Positions 50,881 to 64,000 are shown, counted from the stretch's first letter. The stretch: 64,000 nt of DNA from Capitella teleta (GCA_000328365.1 KB293500.1:278073-342072); one strand, 5' to 3'. Notes: generated by a model not told the origin, from the sequence alone. Numbers and translations: made by a program.

Positions 50881-51273
50881 ACCTTTGGGGGGGGGAGGGT
50901 CCTATAACCAGGGAAATCGTGTGCAGCGTGCCAGAAAATCTAATTTCGAAATTGTATGATCGCTATATAGAACTAATAATTATTTAACAATTAAAACATA
51001 GCCCATTCTGCTATCTGAGCCAGCCCCAAAACTCTACTATTTGAGCTTGCCTTGAGACAAACACATCTGAATACCAAATTGATTTCAATCTCGCATTTCT
51101 TGATAGAGAAATTGGGCGACATAATGTGTCAACATTGAGGATCTGATCTTTCAGCGATGCCTGTGTATTTAAAGGCAATAAAGTTAATGACATTCATATG
51201 TCAAGACAGGCATCGGATTGTTGACAATTTGAAATGTGAGATTTTTCGCGGTTCAAATAGGTTTTTATGTCAG

Positions 51274-51418
51274 GTTGAGCTCAACTGAGCTTACCGATGG
51301 AACACTAGACGGCGTGAGAATGTCGCCTGACCTTCTCTCAGAAGTGGGTGTGTCAGTTATAAGACATTCACAACAGCAACAATCACTCCCCTCAGCATAT
51401 CAATTTAGTCTTCAGTAA
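51274..51418 (+). CDS. Candidate terminal exon of an unidentified gene
   Basis: After the acceptor tttttatgtcag (51273), an open frame encodes LSSTELTDGTLDGVRMSPDL, then a Gln-rich end (HSQQQQSLPSAYQFSLQ) and TAA at 51416-51418. A possible donor (GTGAGA) lies inside it. No family is recognised and no partner exon was found; the solo LTR starts 46 bp after the stop. Confidence 0.2.
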
Positions 51419-51464
51419 ACGAAGCTAAGTTTAAACAATACCTGTTAACCTGAGAACAAAGTTC

Positions 51465-52031
51465 TGTTAAGGTCACATGGCTTTAATGAACACTTACATG
51501 ATGTTTAAGTCTAGTATGACTCTATAAACTATGGCAATGTATTATACTTTTGGGACAGAGAATACACGAACATACATCCATCGCTGATGGCTGACAAGTA
51601 CCAAATGACCCTTACTATTACAAACAGTCCATTCGCATTAAAGATACAAAGTTCACACCGATAAACTGATACCATCAACAGAAGTCCTTCCAAATATACA
51701 TGTAGATCCATACTTTACATGCTAAACTGAAGGCTTCCACTCATCCACAAACCCAGCATATAAATACACACATTTCCAATCCAACTAGGAGAAGCAGAGC
51801 AGAGACAGAGACAGACACAGAGTAGACACAGTCCAGTCAACCACAGCCACCAGTCTCCAAGACAACACCAACAGACCCCGAGATCCTCCTGCGATCAGTG
51901 ATCGTTATAATTGACTGTCAAGTACCATTAAAGTCTACACGTTGCAAACAGACGTCGCCCTTGTTGTTCCGGAGTACCTCCGGGTATCTTCAGCTGTGTC
52001 CGAGTATAAATGTAGAAGTGGAGTCGCTACA
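51465..52031 (+). mobile_element. Solo LTR of an LTR retrotransposon (fossil, Ty3/Gypsy- or BEL-like)
   Basis: 567 bp beginning TGTTAAGG and ending GCTACA, between perfect 5-bp duplications AGTTC (51460-51464 and 52032-52036). Within it a TATA box TATAAATA lies at 51759-51766 and a poly-A signal ATTAAA at 51927-51932, in the normal order. An AGACAGAGACAGACACAG-rich stretch lies between them. No second LTR or internal region is present, as expected after LTR-LTR recombination. The intact target duplication suggests it is not very old, but a single LTR cannot be dated. Confidence 0.8.
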
Positions 52032-52039
52032 AGTTCTCC

Positions 52040-55000
52040 CTCAGAGGTTTAATTCCGTCATTTAATCAGGGCTCCCCATACACTCCGCCCACCTTGTCTT
52101 TATTTTCGCAATATCATGTGTTCCAATATTAGCTCAGCAGAAAAAAAGATATCCTTGCTATTCAAAGGCTTGACTCGCCCCTTTCGCAGGCTTCTATTTC
52201 AAGACCATTGTCATGGCTATTAGCCAGATCATCGGGAAAATGAATGTTGCCCGAATTAAAGCACGGTTGCACCATGGTCCTGTTTACTTTACGTGGCTTG
52301 CGATGCTTTCAGTGAATGGATAATGTGCTCGCCAATAATTGCCCTGTGTCTAGGAATTTTTAGTTGTGCCATAGTTTGCTTGGAGACTTTTGAAAATTCA
52401 ATTCTGACGTTAGATGGATAGATTTTAGCAGCCAATTATGATATCAATTCTTTAATTCAACCTATCTGTCTGTAGCTACATGAGTTAAAAACGGATAATT
52501 TTAAGAAACATAAAAATAGATATATAAATCGGTATCTTTCGTACTTTCGTCTCGTGAATTAGTAGATCGTAAATTGAATTACGACGTTGACCGGTCAATA
52601 GCTGATGAATGACTGTCACAACCGTCTGATTCTGGCAGCGTGACACGGAATGCTGCTAAAATGCCACTGAAGTGATACTGCCTATGATAAGATGCAGAAT
52701 AAAATAGTTTTCTTTCTAAATTGGTTTAATGCCTCTTAAGATTTGCCAATAAGAGTACAGGAAACCCCAATCCCAAAAGTGGCATATAAATTGGTATGGG
52801 GTGATTGGAATATAATTTTTGAAAGTCTTCACTTTGCTTAACGATGGATAGTATGTGGCCAATTTTAGGAGATCATTAAAATACAAGGTTAGTGAACTGC
52901 TGGAGTGAACGCAAAACAACAAGGGTGACAAGGATAAACAGAAGCTATAAAAAAGCTGAATGTTAGGGGACGACCCCGAGTATAATGTAACATGTGCATC
53001 GTTAATAATTAGACAAAACAATTGCAATCCTCTCGCATAATCAGGCAACTGAAGTGCACCTTACAGCATACCAGTTCATATGAATCCACGAAGGACGTAA
53101 AACTTCGGATATCAATGGTTGATGTCAATTGGATGTTGGCAATGGCACACAGAGCCAACACAGCAAACATATTGTGCACTATGCTTTTGCTTTTTTGTTT
53201 AACACTTTTGCATAATTCAGACTGTTATGCACACATTTTTCTCAGACAATTGCGGCCATTTTAGAATCATTTCATTGGAATGAACGCAGGCTACCTCAAG
53301 TTTGTTGACCGTCAATGAGGTGTTGATTTTAAGGATATCTCAAGGAATTATACCTCCTGTGTCACTCACTGATACAATTCAAAGTAATGCCAATGAGGTC
53401 AGTGACTGATCCTTGTAATTATAATATTTTAGAGACAAAGCAGCAAGAGAGCTGCAAGAAATATTAAGAGTAATACGCGTTACGACACATTAAGATTGAT
53501 CTTTAAAACGACACTGATTTGGCGTCGAGATGTTCACGGGATTACACGAGGGCGGGCTCCTATTTGGTGCTTCAAGGGGCACGGTGTAAATAGCACATAA
53601 AAGAACCAGTGTCACCTTGAGGTAAGCCTCCTCAGAATTCGCACACCAATTCGCTGGCCATGGTCATCCTCATTATAGGGATCAGGTTGCTTGTCCCTTC
53701 GCCCCCAAGTTAAGAAATTCCCCCGCCCCCGTATATCCCAAAATTCAATTCCAACCCTTCGGTGAATCGTTCGAATTCAGTTTAGCAAAGTATGGTCTCT
53801 CAAAAAGACAATATGAGTCTGAAACGCAATCAAATGAATAGCAAAGATCCGCGGACGGAACTCTTGAGCATTACATGTCTCATAATCCTATTCTGTTTGG
53901 CAATGTTGTGGATTCAAAACACCTTTCTTTTGATATTTTAAACTTAGTGAGTAGACTGAATCGTGTTAAAATTGTTATATGCAGAAGCAGATGCGATCAC
54001 AAAAAAATGATAGTGAAACATTGCGTAATCAGAAAGAGCAAAATCACTTTAAGTATCTATCCAGGGGCCTCTCGCTTTCTTCCAGGTGAACCTATTTGAA
54101 ATCAGTCTAGAGAGGAGAGCCAACCCAGACCAGATGCCCCCAATCATTCCCTGTCAATTAGGCCTTGGTTTCGTTAAAGGATAGTTTTGCTCATAGGCCC
54201 ACTTAGCTCAGTGCGAGTAGTTCACTTCTAAATTGGTCGGTGCTGGCATGAGAACTGAAGCCTCTCTCAGCTCTCTTGGTGATCAAAAGGAAAAAAAAAA
54301 GCATTCAGCATTACTAGATAATCATGAAAAAGGAAATTGAAAATCAAAGAACATAAAATCTGCAGTATTTTTATCCTTATATTATAAAACATGATCTCAC
54401 AAACTTCTGTAAAGTATAGATAATGATGTCTGTATCCTACACCGAAATGTCGAAACTGAAACTAATCTGAGATTAATGAGAATACTTAGATAGAATGATG
54501 CAGGCATGATGTGGAAAATTCTGCATTTGCATATTGACAATTAAAAAAAAATAGTTTATGATTCTTCCAATAAAACGCGACATACCCAAATATATTTAAT
54601 GTTGGCAAGAATAATTTCTGATCATTCTATTACTTAGGGGCTCCTCCAATTGCGTGAAAAGAATTGAAAGGAATGCATAAGCCCAGATAACATAAAGATT
54701 ATATAAAATTAGTCATTATTAATCGATAATCACTAGTATAGTATGGATGTTTGATAAAAGCATGTCAAAAAAATAAATAAATCAACGTGTCTTAAATCTA
54801 GCCTCCTTATGCATGCACTCCGCGAGCCTCCTGCAAATATCCTGCAATCGGTTGTTGTGCAAGCAATGGAATCGTGTGACATTGTAATTGTGTTATACCA
54901 AAGTCAGGCGATATCGGCGCCCAACGATGATCAAAGTCAATGTTGTGCATTACACCATGCTGCTTTGAGGTAAGTAATCACGAAGAGTCTGAATTAGAAC

Positions 55001-56220
55001 CTTACAAGATGGAGGTCACGTCCGCAAAACGGATCTATGGCGAGTTTCAAAGCAATCGTGAGTGCAACCAGGTTGTGTCTATTAATCAAAAAACAGCTCC
55101 ATGTTTTTTCATAAAAACGATGTGGTGTAAATGAAAATTTAGTATTTGCACATAATATACTACACCTGTTCCTTGTGAATTAGGCCAGTCCACGATGCCA
55201 GACGATTGCTGTCGATTGCTGTCAATTGCTGATGCTCTCCATGGGACGTATTAAGTGTTAACATTAATGTAATTTGTAACTGGAAATTATCAGGTGTGAA
55301 TTTTTCTCACAGGTCATTGACCCAATAAATAGTGCCGTGTGATCCACCGTGACCGAATCCGTCGCTTATTCAGTGCATTTTTTATTGTCTGTTTAGAGAC
55401 CCTGAGATGTCCTTAATAACACTGACAATGGAAGTCAGAGCCCGCGGGAGAGATAGGCCACGCCTCGGGGTGGAACCGCTCGTTTTGTGCAAAGTTGAGA
55501 TATGACCAATAGTGTTGCGATTGAATGCATTTGTGACCTGAATGCATTCTCAGGCAGACAATGTATGGGGAATTGATCTGTGACGTTTCTCTCTGCAGGG
55601 GTGCAATTATCTAGGCGAGTCGTAATATTAATGAATGTATTGTATCCCCTTGTAATACATCAATATAATAATCTGACTATGACATGTCTCCTAATTAGAA
55701 CAAGGGCTGGAGTAAGGGAGAATCCTGGGGATATCAGAGCACGGGAGCAAAGGAATTATATCACAAACTCTTTAAAGGGGAATTAAGGAAGGATTATAAT
55801 TCATCAGCAACAAAGAGTAGAGGAAGTAAACACGTCACGGGTGAATACTGATCCCGCATAATTAAAGACGGTTAAAGGGAGGGAGAACTAGTTAATAATG
55901 GACTTTGAGTCGTTATTTGATGCACCAATGATTATTCCTATGCCTGGCCCACACAAGGAATATCATCGCTAACGATTTCGCGGGAGATATAATGCTAATT
56001 AGGCGTGACGTCAGGAGCTGTGATGAAACACCGAGTTCCCAATCTTTTACAATGGGCCTCGTCATATCAGCGTGTCCTGCGACTAAACCCCTGGATATTT
56101 TTTTATTTTCTTTTCGGAAATAAATAGAATAATCATTTTGCCACCAGTCAGGCGCAAAAAAATTTTTTTTCGCTATTTTTCTTATTTTAACAAGCGATTT
56201 TCTAGGACACCTACCATGTT
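52040..56220. other. Noncoding stretch
   Basis: No gene recognised. Isolated acceptor- and donor-like sites (for example tttctctctgcag at about 55599 and TTGAG|gtaagt at about 54969) are not paired into convincing exons. Confidence 0.4.
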
Positions 56221-56254
56221 TCTCATCCTGAAACAGTAAAAAGGTCAGCCAGAG

Positions 56255-56440
56255 TGCACCACGCATGCGCTTTCGTTTCGTAAACAACAAACATGTCCTT
56301 TTATGGCGAAGATGCTCTGCTCTGATTGGCTGAAATCGATAGCTTCACGAGGGGAACGGGACCAATCAGCCATCAGCCAAACCAAGCCATCAGCTGACGT
56401 TTGCCTCCTATACTTCGCAATGGAAGCCATTCTCCCGTAG
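56255..56440. promoter_or_regulatory. Promoter-like block: NRF1 site plus two opposed CCAAT boxes
   Basis: An NRF1-type ACGCATGCGC lies at 56261-56270. An inverted CCAAT (CTGATTGGCTG, ATTGG at 56325-56329) and a forward CCAAT (GACCAATCAGCC, 56362-56366) are 37 bp apart, both with good NF-Y flanks. The patch is GC-richer than its surroundings and has no TATA box. Such layouts are typical of bidirectional housekeeping-type promoters. No adjoining coding exon is recognised on either side. Confidence 0.4.
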
Positions 56441-56449
56441 GCGCAATGC

Positions 56450-59400
56450 TAACCCCGATATTCGGAATGCATTATTTCCTTACGCTTGCATCCAGGCATG
56501 GTGTTTTTGGCACGGAATGCTATCAATTGGTGCTATGAGTCAATAGAACATCGCTTAAAATTCAGTTCCTCATCCCTTTAACTTGTTGTTCCAAACGAGA
56601 TGAAGTTCTATGCTTGATGGGCGTTTACCTTTTCCTATCGCATAACATTAGATCAGCAACAGTCAATATTCAGCCTTGTTTTTAATGCCCAGTCAAAAGG
56701 TTATCCTGATGGTTGCGAGCGAAAGCATTTACACCTATAATAATTACCATGAATATTCATGATTCGTGGTAATTTCGCTTTTTGTTAAATAAAGAGTTGG
56801 CTCCAAGCCAATTGTGTCAAACTGGGCCACAGTGGTTACTGATCATAAACACAAGTTGCACTTAGTGACTGGTCATAATATTAATAATTTAATATTAATA
56901 ATTAATATTAATAATTTAACATGCTTTGTTAGTATTGTATACATGTAAGCTCGGGATAACAAAACAACCAGGGTTTATATAGTCCGAGGGGGTGCGCAGG
57001 TGTAGATACAGTTTATTTGCAAGCTTCAAACCTCAAAAGACCTGCTCCAAGCAATCTCAAGGCACGCACATGAACCTCTCGGCCACCCTCTCCTCCGCTA
57101 TGTATCACTGACCATAATATTATACGCCGAAGAAAATCAACAGGCCTAAAAAACGAAAGTCATAATTATCCTCATAATTAGGGATTAATATTATTAATCC
57201 CTAATTAATATACATGCAGGAACTGGAAAGCAGACCTTTGATAACCCTACTTGCGGGGGGGGGGGATAGACACTATACGTGACTGATCAAATGGTACTAA
57301 TTCGGACTGAAATATATGATAATTTAATCATCTGACAAACGGCTTCAGCCTCGTTGATCGCATCCATTTGTGGTCAAAAGAAGATTGGTTACCGCTCAAT
57401 GGAAAGGCTGTCACTAACTGGACGGCTGAATCTGTTTTCTTACTCATTGTTTACAATTAATATTTATGTTTCAGAACACAGATACTCACATTTCACAGAC
57501 TAATATCTCTAGAATCCCATACACTACTGACACCTCATAAATGACACCACATTATTATGACATAAAGGAATAGAATTGTGTCATGCGACTCCTGCCAAAA
57601 CGTCAGAGGTTTAAGGCAGATTCAGAATTACGGTTTACTGCTAGAAATTACCTTGAACTCATTCCTTCAAGAATGCCTCTCGATAATATTGTGACAGGCT
57701 TTATGCGTTGTCTTGATCTTAGACTTGCTGTCTTACAGGTCCACCCAACACATCTATATATATACGTGGTGGTTGGAAGACCATCTGAGGCTTCATGAAG
57801 TTGGTGTACATTGGATAGATTTATAAATAATTATGATCCTTTCAATAGTATACTGTACGACGCTAAAGTCCCCATTTCTTACCTGGTGTGATTATTGGCT
57901 AGTCAGTGCTACTACCTAATAACAACATAACCTGTATATACAGCTTTTACTGTTTGCATCACAACCTGTTATTATGCTGTAAGGTTTGGGGGAACATATG
58001 ATCATCAACTGTTGGCATGTGATGATATTTTCACTCAGCTGTGTGATTACAGTTTCAGAGAATAAAATAATCATGTTCTTCTGAGCTCATTCACCCCTTG
58101 CATGAATAATGCAATGTCTAGTGAGTGGAACTCTAACCTGATACTATATTATCATGGGTATTGCGCATCTCCACTCCCTGAAACAAGAGCATTCAGATAC
58201 CTGAATCCTGGTGATCCTAAGATATAATGTGATATGAGCTCACTGATTTCATATATTGAACATGATTCACTTTCCAATCAGGTGTCCCTATGTATCACTC
58301 CGAATGACGTATTTGTTTCAACTACTGAGGTGGAGTTTGGCAGAGTAGTGCTATTTTCATGAGACTGTTGGATGCACACACATTTCAAATTACTCAATAA
58401 TTAAGGTAGAATGTTTAATAAAATAATTTTAATAGTGGTAACCAAGTCTAAATACAGAAATCAGCCAACGTGAGTTGACAGCCTATTTTTCTGTACTTCG
58501 TCGAATTGGGATCACTATACAGTGGTGATCATTATTGAACAGTGAACTCATTATGCAGATCCATCAATCAGCGGAGGCTTTTTTGTTCGTGCTTTGTGCA
58601 ATCGGAACTTCATCCGAAACAACAGAAATAATTACTTCATAATGACGCAAGCATACTAATTAATTACATTGGGCTCAAGATTGCTATATAATATAAGTGT
58701 ATACTATTTTAAAATTCCAATAACAAAGGGTTGAATATTTGAATCAATCAAACACTATTTATTACAGACATGCGCATATAGAGGCTTAATTAATTATCAG
58801 GAATATGTGATGTGTAAAACTGGGTAAGTATGTAATCATCTATAATTATGCAGGTTCAATGAAGTGAGAATAGCCTTATGTATCAGACAATGCATCATCC
58901 TATTTGGATGTCTCAATTTTGCAAGGTCATCATTGGCCTAACGAATTACAGTTTGAACCAATACAATTAAGAGTGCATTATGCATAGAATTACAGTATTA
59001 CTACCGTAATAAAGTTACAGGTCCCTCTAATGGACATTTTTTACGATTGGAAAAACTTGTATCCCATAATTGAGGTACCTTTTTTGTTGGGAGGGGGGGG
59101 GGAGTGCGATTCAGTCACGTGGGCTGAAACTGCAGAGCAATGGCGTAACTATGGTAACGATGCTCAAATTTCTAAGAAAAATCGGCTGGAATTATTGCCA
59201 ATCTTCTCCGACCCACACACTGAGAGGAATAATCGTTTATGAAAAATATTCAGTGCAATCACGCTCTGAAACGGAATTGCACATTTTCTAGACTCGCAAA
59301 GCTTTTCGCGAATGATTGTGAGCGCTCTCCTGGCTCAGCTATCGTTACAAATTATGCAGTGCTTGACGTCTGTATTGATGCGCAATCAATTGAAGCATCA

Positions 59401-61790
59401 ATACACTGTCACTTTGAAGGACAAGCATTGAAACACAAGAAAATGCGTAATCAGACTGAAGGAGAGTGACACTTTTGCTGTGCTTATTGTTCAATAAATT
59501 ATTAACATATTTGACCACCCCAAGAGATACGATTGAAGAAGCTTGTTTTTCATTAATCATAAATACTTTAGATCAACCATCGCTTCCATCAATCGTAGTT
59601 GCATCACCAATAATCAGCTCACTGCACAAGGCCGAGTTTGATTCCCATAAATAGCAACATGGCATCCATCAGCGCATGCTTCTATGAACCATCCTGGACC
59701 AAATGAATATTCCCTGACTCTGGTAGAGTGTGTGTGAGTAATTCAATGGTTTGTAAATTTTCATTCCAGATAATGCACTGAGAACTGTTAAACGTATGTA
59801 AAACATGTAAATGAATGTATTGATTGATGTATACTAACTATTTAAATATACTATAAGGGTTAATCAACGAAGCAACTTGCTGAAATGTGATTTCACTTTT
59901 TTGAGTTTATTGTTGATACCACATAACACTCTTCAGTCTCGGTGTACCGTAACACAACAATTATCTTTCTTGCTGATATTTTATTTCACTAGTATCCATG
60001 CATATTTTTTGCAATTATAATCAATTTGGATGACGAAGTATCCTGCACTTTTGCAGGCAAACCTCCAGCATAATGTCAAAGCCCTAACTTGGATATTCTT
60101 TGTAAGCCAAGGCTGCTAAAACACTACAAGAGAAAACCCCCTGCATCTGATCATCCACTACATGTGAGCTTATGATGTGCTTTGATGTTCTCTTTTGTTC
60201 AAAATGACTTAAGTATAAAATTGTCGTGTTTGAAGATGCAGACCCTGGACGAGGCAAACAAAACCGCTGACAGCTCAAGGTTCCAACGTCATCGCTGTGT
60301 TTTATCCTGACGAACATGATATGCACTTACTTTCCCCTGATGCATCTGCCAAGAAATGATTTCTGCACAACATGAACTGTGTGAATAACCGGTCACAATT
60401 GTTGATCAAAGTGACAGTGTGCATTGATTGTAGATACACACTTTCTACAATGAGTGCTTATTCAGTAATCTAAGCAAATATATAACAGAGAACTGTATTG
60501 TGTGTTGTCTTGAATGGAATGTGTGATAAAAGAGTGTTCCATTGTTACAATGCGTTAATTCAATCCTTTGAATTCCTCTGACCGACTTGCATATTATTTT
60601 GTGAAAGCATGCAACAAGCAACACTGCATATTAAGACAGTAATTGTATTTCATTCATCCATTTATCAATTATTCCTACGCTCCTTGACTTCCAATTGTGC
60701 AGACACGATTGTCATTTTATGAGAATGCTGACTACGCTTATGAAAGTTTTTACAAGCAGAAAAAAAAACTAATAAATAAATTAATCAATTAATCAATTAA
60801 TTATAATAATCAAACTTTATAAAATTGTATACCTATATGTGGAATATAATGAATGAAGTGTCCAATGATAACATGCTGTGTAGGTTTTGATCCTGTCCAG
60901 GATCATACACTAATTAATACGGAGTAATCATATACACCAATCTAAGAGGAGAAACTCATGAACGAATGTACGCCACAAGAATCCTATGTAATTGTGTTGT
61001 GTTGATATATAGAAAACATACTTTGCAATTGGTAGGTTGGGTGCCTGTATGGCTTGATCAGTGTTGAAACGTCAACTGATGTTGGAGCTTCGGTAGGTAT
61101 TCGGTAGAATGAGTCAGATGTCAGTTGTCAGATGTGCCCAATATATATCCCTCGGAGCGTTTAAGGGAGAAACAAGTGGTTGGCCGATGACTAGATCTGT
61201 ATCCAGAGGTATCTTGGCTGATTTTTTTTATGCAGAAAGATAAGAACTATCCTTACGACAGAGCCAACTATCGGGTGTTTTTGAAGGTGTGAATCGTCTC
61301 CCTTGACCAGCTTCCGTACGAATACGAATCCTAGTGCGACCTTGTGTGCGAAACTTTCCACGTGATTGATCAACAGGGAAGTTCAGCCAAGAGATCTGGA
61401 TGAGTTGCGTCAATGTCTGACGAAAGAATTGGATGCTGCTCTGGGGAGACAGAATTGATGGGAAATAAGCTTGGAGTCATTTAAAAAAGATTCCACGCAA
61501 ATCAAAATGAAAAAGGCTGATTGAAATCATAGGACTGAAGAAAAATGTTCCATATGTAAAATATCAAGTCTGTACATGATTTGAAAATGCATCAGAAGAG
61601 CTGTATTACACTCCTCACATGAGCTCTTTACCTGTTGGTTGTTGGTAATCAGAACTTATTGAGAGCGTCATTCTACCAGTTCTCGATCTAATTAAGAGGA
61701 AATGGACATGATTGGTAACACGCGATGTCTAAAAGGTTGACAAGTTATGTAATAGCAATAACACTAGCGTGTTCCTTATTCTTTGGGCAC
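56450..61790. other. Noncoding stretch
   Basis: No gene supported. AT-rich, with TTAAT-type repeats (about 56876-56925), a perfect palindrome (57176-57206) and G runs near 57255 and 59090. The minus-strand frame at 61191-61373 ends near a GTAAGG donor but shows no motif. Confidence 0.4.
57176..57206. repeat. Perfect 31-bp palindrome
   Basis: 15-bp arms AATTAGGGATTAATA around a single central T. Confidence 0.85.
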
Positions 61791-61794
61791 AAAT

Positions 61795-61844
61795 NNNNNN
61801 NNNNNNNNNNNNNNNNNNNNNNNNNNNNNNNNNNNNNNNNNNNN
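61795..61844. other. Assembly gap
   Basis: 50 unknown bases. The frame that resumes after it (to 61990, containing INTKGKYKVCFIGTLKDH) looks protein-like but matches nothing I know. Confidence 0.99.
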
Positions 61845-61994
61845 GGTCAGTCTATGAAGCTATAAATCCCATGGACTTTGAAATAAATACAAAGGGGAAA
61901 TATAAAGTATGCTTCATTGGAACTTTGAAAGACCACATATGCGATGTTGTCTTGAAATATCCAGAGGTCCCTTTAATTAAAGAGCCATGAAACC

Positions 61995-63130
61995 GACACA
62001 AGCCGAGCAAAACCGTACCGACATTTATAGGCGTGAAATAGTCTTAAGGGACACGTTATGAGAGCTATGATGGCAAGTTTAGCACTCTCCAGGGTAATGG
62101 CAGACAAAAATGAGAACGATTATAAAACCTTCCAGAATATCATATGTAAGGATCAATGTGTTATGCATTAGTTTGGTAATAGTCGATAAGAGAATGTCAC
62201 TTCGATTTTCCATCAATACTGAACACAGACTGTCCGTGAGTGAGGAACGTGTATAACATGAAGCTACACGATATCCGGGTCCAATCCTAAGACCTTGTGA
62301 TTTACAGACTTGGCCCTGGGTTGAGAATGCTGATGGAGTCGTTGTAGCTGTTAATATGAGCTATGCTGGCATAAAGTGTCGGATCGCACGTTGTTACAAG
62401 AAATTTGCGAGAATTCCGAACATGAATAGTGAATACAGACTATGTACACTGCTCCGAGGAGCTCGTGTATGACCTCATAAAATGCACTTACCTTTGTTTA
62501 AAGGATATTTCAACGCCAACAACAAGTATGAAATATATTGTACAGTGTAAGCAGTAATTCATTGGCGAACATGAAACAAATGTATTTGTAGATTATCGGG
62601 CGGATCATATTTATTAAGGGATACAATAATTATTACCATCTTAATAATCGTATTTGCAGAAAGCTACTTTTTTAAATGACACATATTTATCAAAATATCA
62701 TGTCAAAACTTAGAATTGATATAATGCCCCAAAAAAAAAATATTGTGGCACATTCTCAGTTGTGAAGTACACAATGCTATGAATCATATTACTTTTATAT
62801 AAGCATTATCGTCGTTGCTTTGTTATCAAGTACATGTTTTGAAGCTCGTTGGTGATCTAGCTGAAACTGCATAGCAGGGAAAGATAAATATCATTCATTT
62901 AGCATATAAATCGGTGTACTCTTCAGAGGCTAGCTCTTAATTTGTGTCTAAACTCGTCAGCTATAGACACATAAAAGCTGAAACCCATATAGCTGGATTG
63001 GATATTACCTCAGCCTAACATAGTGTCAGTAACACCACTGAGTACTGAATAATTGTGCGATGTGTAGCCATGTTTTAGAATAGAGGAGGCATGTCCTTGA
63101 TAACCTCAAATATGCAATATGCATCATGAG
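61995..63130. other. Noncoding stretch
   Basis: No gene, repeat end or RNA motif recognised. Confidence 0.4.
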
Positions 63131-63144
63131 ATGTGTTCCTACAG

Positions 63145-63371
63145 GTGATAGATTAAATCCGATAACAAACGAGGAAGGTGCAATCAGGTGCAGCATCTCT
63201 CCTGTGGTCAACATAACAGTGATCGATGCCGCAGCAACACCAGCTGAACCCTCAGAGAGTGGACAGAGACCCTGGTGCGGTCACAGTTACCAGATAAAGA
63301 CAACATCAAGTATTTGGGTGGCTTTAGATCAACGGTTAGGTTGTTGTTATCCTGAATGTTCATACAAGTGA
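63145..63371 (+). CDS. Candidate last exon of an unidentified gene
   Basis: The acceptor tgttcctacag ends at 63144. The following frame stays open for 75 codons to TGA: an early GDRLNPITNEEGAIRC, then VVNITVIDAAATPAEPSE, GQRPWCGHSYQIKTTSS and a Cys-rich end (GCCYPECSYK). Balanced composition and six cysteines suggest an extracellular or secreted tail, but no family is recognised. The MITE starting 28 bp downstream would lie in its 3'UTR. Confidence 0.3.
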
Positions 63372-63399
63372 ACTCTGAAATTATATTTTTATTTATATA

Positions 63400-63764
63400 C
63401 AGAGTGGGCCAAAAGTAGATTATCTATCTTGTGACAGTAGCACTAATGTTTATCTCATAAGATCAAAACAACGCAGATAGTTTGTATAGAAGAAGCATAC
63501 GAAGAGATCACATTGCTTAATTAATGCTCGTTCAGGGGCTCATCTGATTATGCGCTATTCGCGATCACTCACAACTCGCATTTAAATGATTCCCTTTCAT
63601 TCAAAATTGACTTTTTACTCGATTTCTTTGCATAAATGGGCGCAGAATAACAAAGTCAATCCGCGCATAATCGTTGTAGTTATTGTTTTGAATAATTGAT
63701 ATATTTTTGAAAATTTTTAAGTTTCGTTTATATCATGGAGTAGAGACACTTTTGGCCCACTCTG
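63400..63764. mobile_element. Mariner-type MITE with perfect terminal inverted repeats and TA duplication
   Basis: 365 bp starting CAGAGTGGGCCAAAAGT and ending with its exact reverse complement, flanked by TA on both sides as in Tc1/mariner/IS630 elements. The match extends into the flanks (TA repeated), giving 21 complementary bases at 63396-63416 and 63748-63768. The interior has no transposase frame, so it is non-autonomous. Identical ends suggest fairly recent activity. Confidence 0.88.
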
Positions 63765-64000
63765 TATAAGAACAATACAACAATAGAAACTGAGACGCAG
63801 CTTCCGTGTTGTTTGTCACAACGCATTTTTACTTTACTCACACGACATTATTCTTTAAGTCTGAAAGAAAATACCAGAGCTTTCCTGGACAGACCGAGAG
63901 GATTCGAAACCATCTTAGGGGAGATTTGAGTTGACAAATACCTTGCGTGGTGGGAGATTCGATGAAGGTTTACAGCCGCCTGAACTTTGTCCGCAAACAG

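Overview
The window is AT-rich, gene-poor animal nuclear DNA. It has GT-AG introns, a seven-transmembrane receptor, tRNA-derived SINEs, LINE reverse-transcriptase remnants, solo LTRs, DNA-transposon debris and long microsatellites. It shows none of the features of a bacterial, viral or organelle sequence. The mix suits a marine invertebrate, perhaps an echinoderm or hemichordate, but nothing here fixes the species. Assembly gaps lie at 31549-32488 and 61795-61844, with one ambiguous base at 34527.

Layout: 1-3.8 kb has no recognisable gene. An intronless-coding class A GPCR lies on the minus strand at 3818-4921. From 5 to 15 kb there is noncoding DNA with a LINE scrap (7.15 kb), a possible very-large-GTPase-like motif (12.8 kb) and an NRF1-type promoter motif (14.57 kb). 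At 15390-17202 sits a non-autonomous DNA transposon with about 140-bp terminal inverted repeats; a SINE has landed inside its right arm with a perfect 12-bp target duplication. A 5'-truncated LINE follows at 18.7-20.07 kb on the minus strand, then an older copy of the same SINE at 20.67 kb. From 21 to 30.6 kb there is noncoding DNA with simple repeats. A nested cruciform-forming repeat lies at 30.65-30.82 kb. A spliced, partly gapped gene (minus strand, 32489-33303) has four exons and three very short introns, behind a compact CRE/CCAAT/E-box promoter.

From 33.4 to 64 kb: a probable solo LTR (40315-40764), a SINE body fragment (40.9 kb), a different minus-strand SINE (42.9 kb), a candidate exon pair (44.65-45.0 kb), a full-length SINE (45114-45438), a 296-bp AAT microsatellite (49.8 kb), another tRNA-derived SINE (50.64 kb), a solo LTR with TG...CA ends and a 5-bp duplication (51465-52031), an NRF1 plus paired-CCAAT promoter-like block (56.26-56.37 kb), a candidate last exon (63145-63371) and, 28 bp after its stop, a mariner-type MITE (63400-63764).

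No functional link between the genes is evident. The strongest calls are the GPCR, the spliced minus-strand gene, the LINE, the SINE family with its target duplications, the inverted-repeat transposon, the 51-kb solo LTR and the MITE. Most other long reading frames look like chance openings in AT-rich DNA or readings through repeats.
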